A stretch of DNA of 64,000 nucleotides, from contig NZ_FOIB01000005.1 of NCBI RefSeq assembly GCF_900111765.1, positions 310,001 to 374,000 of the forward strand, in the 5' to 3' direction. The notes below the pieces were generated by a model. That model had not been told where the DNA came from and made no database searches. It worked only from the letters and a program-made list of their open reading frames with translations. Made by a program: the position numbers and the translations under genes. Below are positions 61,392-64,000 of the stretch, piece by piece; within the stretch, counting starts at the first letter, position 1, and each line of letters opens with the position of its first letter. The DNA is from Myxococcus fulvus (GTDB taxonomy: Bacteria > Myxococcota > Myxococcia > Myxococcales > Myxococcaceae).

Positions 61392-63164
61392 ATGGACTGC
61401 AAACACGCCTCACTTCGACCCACGCCGGAGCAGGACGCCTCTTTCGCCGCGGAGGCGCTCTTCGCGGGCGAGCTCCCCCACGCGGCCTACCATGTGGGCT
61501 GCGCGCTGAGCTCGGACGTCACCCGCCCCGAATGGTTGGAGCTGCTGCGGCGCATCAAGCAGGACGCGGGCCCCGACCCGTTGCGAATCGTCCCCCTGCA
61601 GGGCCGGGTGTCCTTCGCCACCGTTGCGGTGCGCGCGTGGATGCTCCACGAGGAAGGTCAGGCCGCCCAGGCCGTCGATTTGCTCTCGCAGGGGGTCCAC
61701 GCGAAGCGCGACACGGACTTCGTGCGCTGGGGCCTCCCCTGGCTGGAGGCCCAGGGTGTCGCCGAGCAGGCCCCCATCGAGCCCACCCTGAGCCTGCTGA
61801 GCGTCACCCTCACGAGGCTGGCGCCCACCGACCCGAGCGTCCCCCCTCGGGTGCTTCAGGTGCTGGAACGCCTCGCGACCCGGCATCCCACCCACTCGGC
61901 CGTGGCGTGGCTGCGCGGCACCCTGCTCCATCGTCTCGGTCGGCTGGATGAGGCGCTCGGCGTGGCCACCGAGGCCCATGCCACCATTCCGAACTGGCTC
62001 ACGGCCATGCTCCTGGCCACCATCCACCGCGCACGAGGTGACGTGACGCTCGCGCTCGAGGCCTATCAGGCGGCGCTGCGCCACGACGCCACCCAGAACG
62101 CCACGCGGCTGGACATCGCGGACATGCTGCGTGAAGAGGAACGCTTCGACGAAGCGCTCAACTGGTATCAGGCGGCGCTGAGCCATGACCCGGCCAGCAC
62201 CTGGGCGCAGGCCGCCATGGCCGCCCTCCAGTTCCGCGAGCACCCGCAGCGCGACGCCCTGGAGCGCCTGCTGTCGGTGGCGGACACGATGCCGGGCCCC
62301 TCGCGCGAGAGCCGGCTCGTGGCCTCCAGCACGCGTGAGCTCACGCCGTGGGTGGACTACCTGCCCCAGCGAATCGACGCGGGCATCCACGCCCTGCGGC
62401 AGATGAGCCTCCAGCCTCCCGCGGCGTCAGGGAACACACCGCCGAAGGTGAAGCTCTCCACCCAGTGGCTCGAAGCGCCCAGCGTCCAGTTGGCGTGGGA
62501 GCTCCATCGCGAGTGGCGCGGCTTTCCCTGCGTCGTCGACGTCGTCGTCCAGCAGGTGCAGCGGCCCGACCCGCGCCAGCCCATCGAGCCGGTGGAGTTC
62601 ACGCTGTGGAGCTACACGGACACACGGCCGAGCCGCGCGGTCACGCCACCTCCCGAGGAGGTGGGCACGGCGCTCGCGGAGCTGGCCAGCGTGCCCTTCC
62701 AGCGCGAGGACTGGTGGCGTGAGGCGGCACGGACGTCCCGCGCGTTGAGCGCCCACGAGCCCGAGGCCATCGCCCGGGCCATGGTGCATCCACCGCCGCC
62801 GCGAGGAAGCCACTCCACCTGGGCGTGGCTGCAGCGCATCCAGCTGGCCAGTGCCTTCGTCATCGCGACCCGCGAGGAAGCCTGGCTCGACTCACGGCGA
62901 CGCACGCTCCTGCTCGCCCTGGCGAAGGGCCCCATGGACTGGACGGTGGAGGCCGCGCTCGTGACGCTGGCCCACGTGGCACGCACGACGCCCGAGGCCC
63001 GCGCCGAGGTCCGCGCCCTCTTCCAGTCCCTGGACCAGCACACCCAGGACTACGCCAGCTACGAGTACGCCCTGCTCTGCGCCTGGCTCCAGTTGCCCGA
63101 GCTGTCCGACGTCGAGCGCGCGGGCCTGGAGGAGCGCCGCAGGCACATCGAGTCCCAGGTCTGA
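61392..63164 (+). CDS. TPR-repeat protein of unknown function
   Basis: 590 residues. Tetratricopeptide-like repeats in the central third (AVAWLRGTLLHRLGRLDEALGVATEA, AMLLATIHRARGDVTLALEAYQAAL, MLREEERFDEALNWYQAALSHDP) suggest a protein-interaction scaffold. The C-terminal half, with WWREAARTSRAL and VEAALVTLAHVARTTPEARAEV, is helical without a known family. No signal peptide. The ATG at 61392 is chosen; a GTG 12 bases earlier in frame is possible, and ribosome sites are weak. Confidence 0.8.
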   Translation: MDCKHASLRPTPEQDASFAAEALFAGELPHAAYHVGCALSSDVTRPEWLELLRRIKQDAGPDPLRIVPLQGRVSFATVAVRAWMLHEEGQAAQAVDLLSQGVHAKRDTDFVRWGLPWLEAQGVAEQAPIEPTLSLLSVTLTRLAPTDPSVPPRVLQVLERLATRHPTHSAVAWLRGTLLHRLGRLDEALGVATEAHATIPNWLTAMLLATIHRARGDVTLALEAYQAALRHDATQNATRLDIADMLREEERFDEALNWYQAALSHDPASTWAQAAMAALQFREHPQRDALERLLSVADTMPGPSRESRLVASSTRELTPWVDYLPQRIDAGIHALRQMSLQPPAASGNTPPKVKLSTQWLEAPSVQLAWELHREWRGFPCVVDVVVQQVQRPDPRQPIEPVEFTLWSYTDTRPSRAVTPPPEEVGTALAELASVPFQREDWWREAARTSRALSAHEPEAIARAMVHPPPPRGSHSTWAWLQRIQLASAFVIATREEAWLDSRRRTLLLALAKGPMDWTVEAALVTLAHVARTTPEARAEVRALFQSLDQHTQDYASYEYALLCAWLQLPELSDVERAGLEERRRHIESQV

Positions 63165-63204
63165 CCCCTGCGTGCCAGACTGGCTCGCGGAGACAACCCG
63201 CGGG

Positions 63205-63960
63205 TCAGGTGGCGAAGCCCAAGGCGGTGTCGATGACCCATCGACACGTGTCCACATCGGCCGCGGTCGCCACCAGGGTATCGGCCTCACTCCCCCACTG
63301 CACCTTCAGCTTCTGCTGCCGCGCGGCCGCCTTCAGCGCGTCCTCGAGGTCCCCATTGTCATCGAAGTCCAGCTCGCATTCCCCCACCACGTCGTACTCC
63401 ACGCGGTACTTGGGCGTGCCCCGCTTGGGCCGGGTGACGAGGATGGGAACGTCCCGGTGCATCTCCGCCAACGAGGGAGCCCCCTCACGGATGAACGTCA
63501 CGGGAGGGTCGAACAGACAGCTCACTTCCCGATGGCCGACGGCCCAATCGATCCACCGTTGCCGGAACTCCGGGTACGCCCCGATGCGCAGTCGCTTCAG
63601 CTTCTGAAGCCCAGCCACCACCTCCGGCCCGAAGGGCACATGTGCCCCGATGGTCAGCTCGCTCAGCGTTCGCGCAGAGCCCGCCAGCCCTTCCTTGAGG
63701 TCACCGGCATCCGCGACACAGGTGACATAGGCCGTCTCGAAGCGCTGGGCCTTCAAATTCGCGAGTCCCATCAGCACGGGGACGTCCACCTGGAGATGTG
63801 AAATCTCCATGTGCTTCAGCGCCCGAGCGTTCCATGGCTGTTCCTCGTCCCAATCAAACCAGAGCTTCTCCGCTGAGACACTCCCCAGAAGAGCAGGGAT
63901 CCACTCCGGATCGATCCAGCGGGCCTCCAGCTCCTCGAGGACCAGGGCGGGTTGCAACAC
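63205..63960 (-). CDS. Hypothetical protein with weak leucine-rich-repeat-like pattern
   Basis: 251 residues from a GTG with AAGGA six bases upstream. Spaced leucines and hydrophobics (ALKHMEISHLQVDVPVLMGLANLKAQ, LSELTIGAHVPFGPEVVAGLQKLKRLRIGAY) resemble a degenerate leucine-rich repeat arc. The C-terminus has an acidic stretch (ECELDFDDNGDLEDALKAA). The frame stays open to the window edge, so an upstream start beyond 64000 cannot be excluded. Function unknown. Confidence 0.7.
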   Translation of the reverse strand: MLQPALVLEELEARWIDPEWIPALLGSVSAEKLWFDWDEEQPWNARALKHMEISHLQVDVPVLMGLANLKAQRFETAYVTCVADAGDLKEGLAGSARTLSELTIGAHVPFGPEVVAGLQKLKRLRIGAYPEFRQRWIDWAVGHREVSCLFDPPVTFIREGAPSLAEMHRDVPILVTRPKRGTPKYRVEYDVVGECELDFDDNGDLEDALKAAARQQKLKVQWGSEADTLVATAADVDTCRWVIDTALGFAT

Positions 63961-64000
63961 TTTGCGTCCTTCAGAGCCGCATTTGTTGAACGCAAGCCTC

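Noticed and set aside
63961-64000. Continuation of the last minus-strand gene past 63960 to the window edge
   Set aside because: The frame is open, but AAGGA six bases before the GTG at 63960 favours that start. It cannot be settled without the next sequence.

Overview
This is high-GC DNA (about 70%) with strong G/C bias at third codon positions. Gene families and habits point to a myxobacterium (Myxococcota, probably suborder Cystobacterineae): FHA- and sigma-54-dependent regulators, a tandem pair of CopG-like proteins of a type I associate with myxobacteria, carboxypeptidase-regulatory-like surface proteins, a lysine 5,6-aminomutase pathway in a genome that also carries catalase, and frequent GTG/TTG starts. 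I saw no tRNA, rRNA, CRISPR array, insertion sequence or prophage. This is ordinary chromosome with some accessory content. Genes are dense. The only gene-free stretch above 300 bases lies between tilS and the CopG-like pair (about 24428-24924), and it holds a candidate small RNA unit.

Layout. 1-9.9 kb: tail of an unknown gene, an FHA/sigma-54 activator, a beta-CASP RNase, then a leftward pair (an FdhF/YdeP-type molybdoenzyme and a 1025-residue unknown protein with a possible nuclease-fold C-terminus) and a BON-domain protein. 10-14.6 kb: histidine degradation (hutU, hutI) with a lipoprotein gene between them, and a class II glutamine amidotransferase. 14.6-24.4 kb: a leftward housekeeping block, tilS, ftsH, folP, glmM, pdxJ, acpS, nnrD, tsaE. 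24.4-25.4 kb: candidate sRNA with its own promoter and tandem terminators, then two CopG-like genes behind a good sigma-70 promoter. 25.4-31 kb: a TonB-dependent receptor, a lipoprotein with only the C-terminal 5'-nucleotidase domain, and a divergent ChaN-like protein, together suggesting an iron or haem uptake locus.

31-41.6 kb: small exported proteins, a methyltransferase and an SDR, then lysine degradation: kamD, a small exported protein, kamE, kal and kce, all leftward with overlapping stop/start codons and ending in a clear terminator. The missing dehydrogenase, kdd, lies on the far side of a rightward periplasmic catalase/ankyrin pair (katB-ankB type). Kam, Kdd, Kce and Kal would convert a lysine isomer through beta-lysine and 3,5-diaminohexanoate to acetoacetate and 3-aminobutyryl-CoA, then crotonyl-CoA. 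41.7-45.6 kb: esterase, family-4 uracil-DNA glycosylase, an internally deleted thioesterase and coaBC. 45.6-51.6 kb: a large carboxypeptidase-regulatory-like protein, a coiled-coil protein built from 21-base repeats, a PP2C phosphatase fused to a cyclic-nucleotide-binding domain, an FHA protein and an outer-membrane-type protein. 51.7-61.3 kb: a small protein, a DUF4349 lipoprotein, and a two-component system of the NtrC type divergent from a three-gene heavy-metal RND efflux operon, with a sigma-54-like promoter in the gap. 61.4-64 kb: a TPR protein and a hypothetical protein.

Long open frames antisense to nearly every gene are by-products of the GC content and are not annotated.
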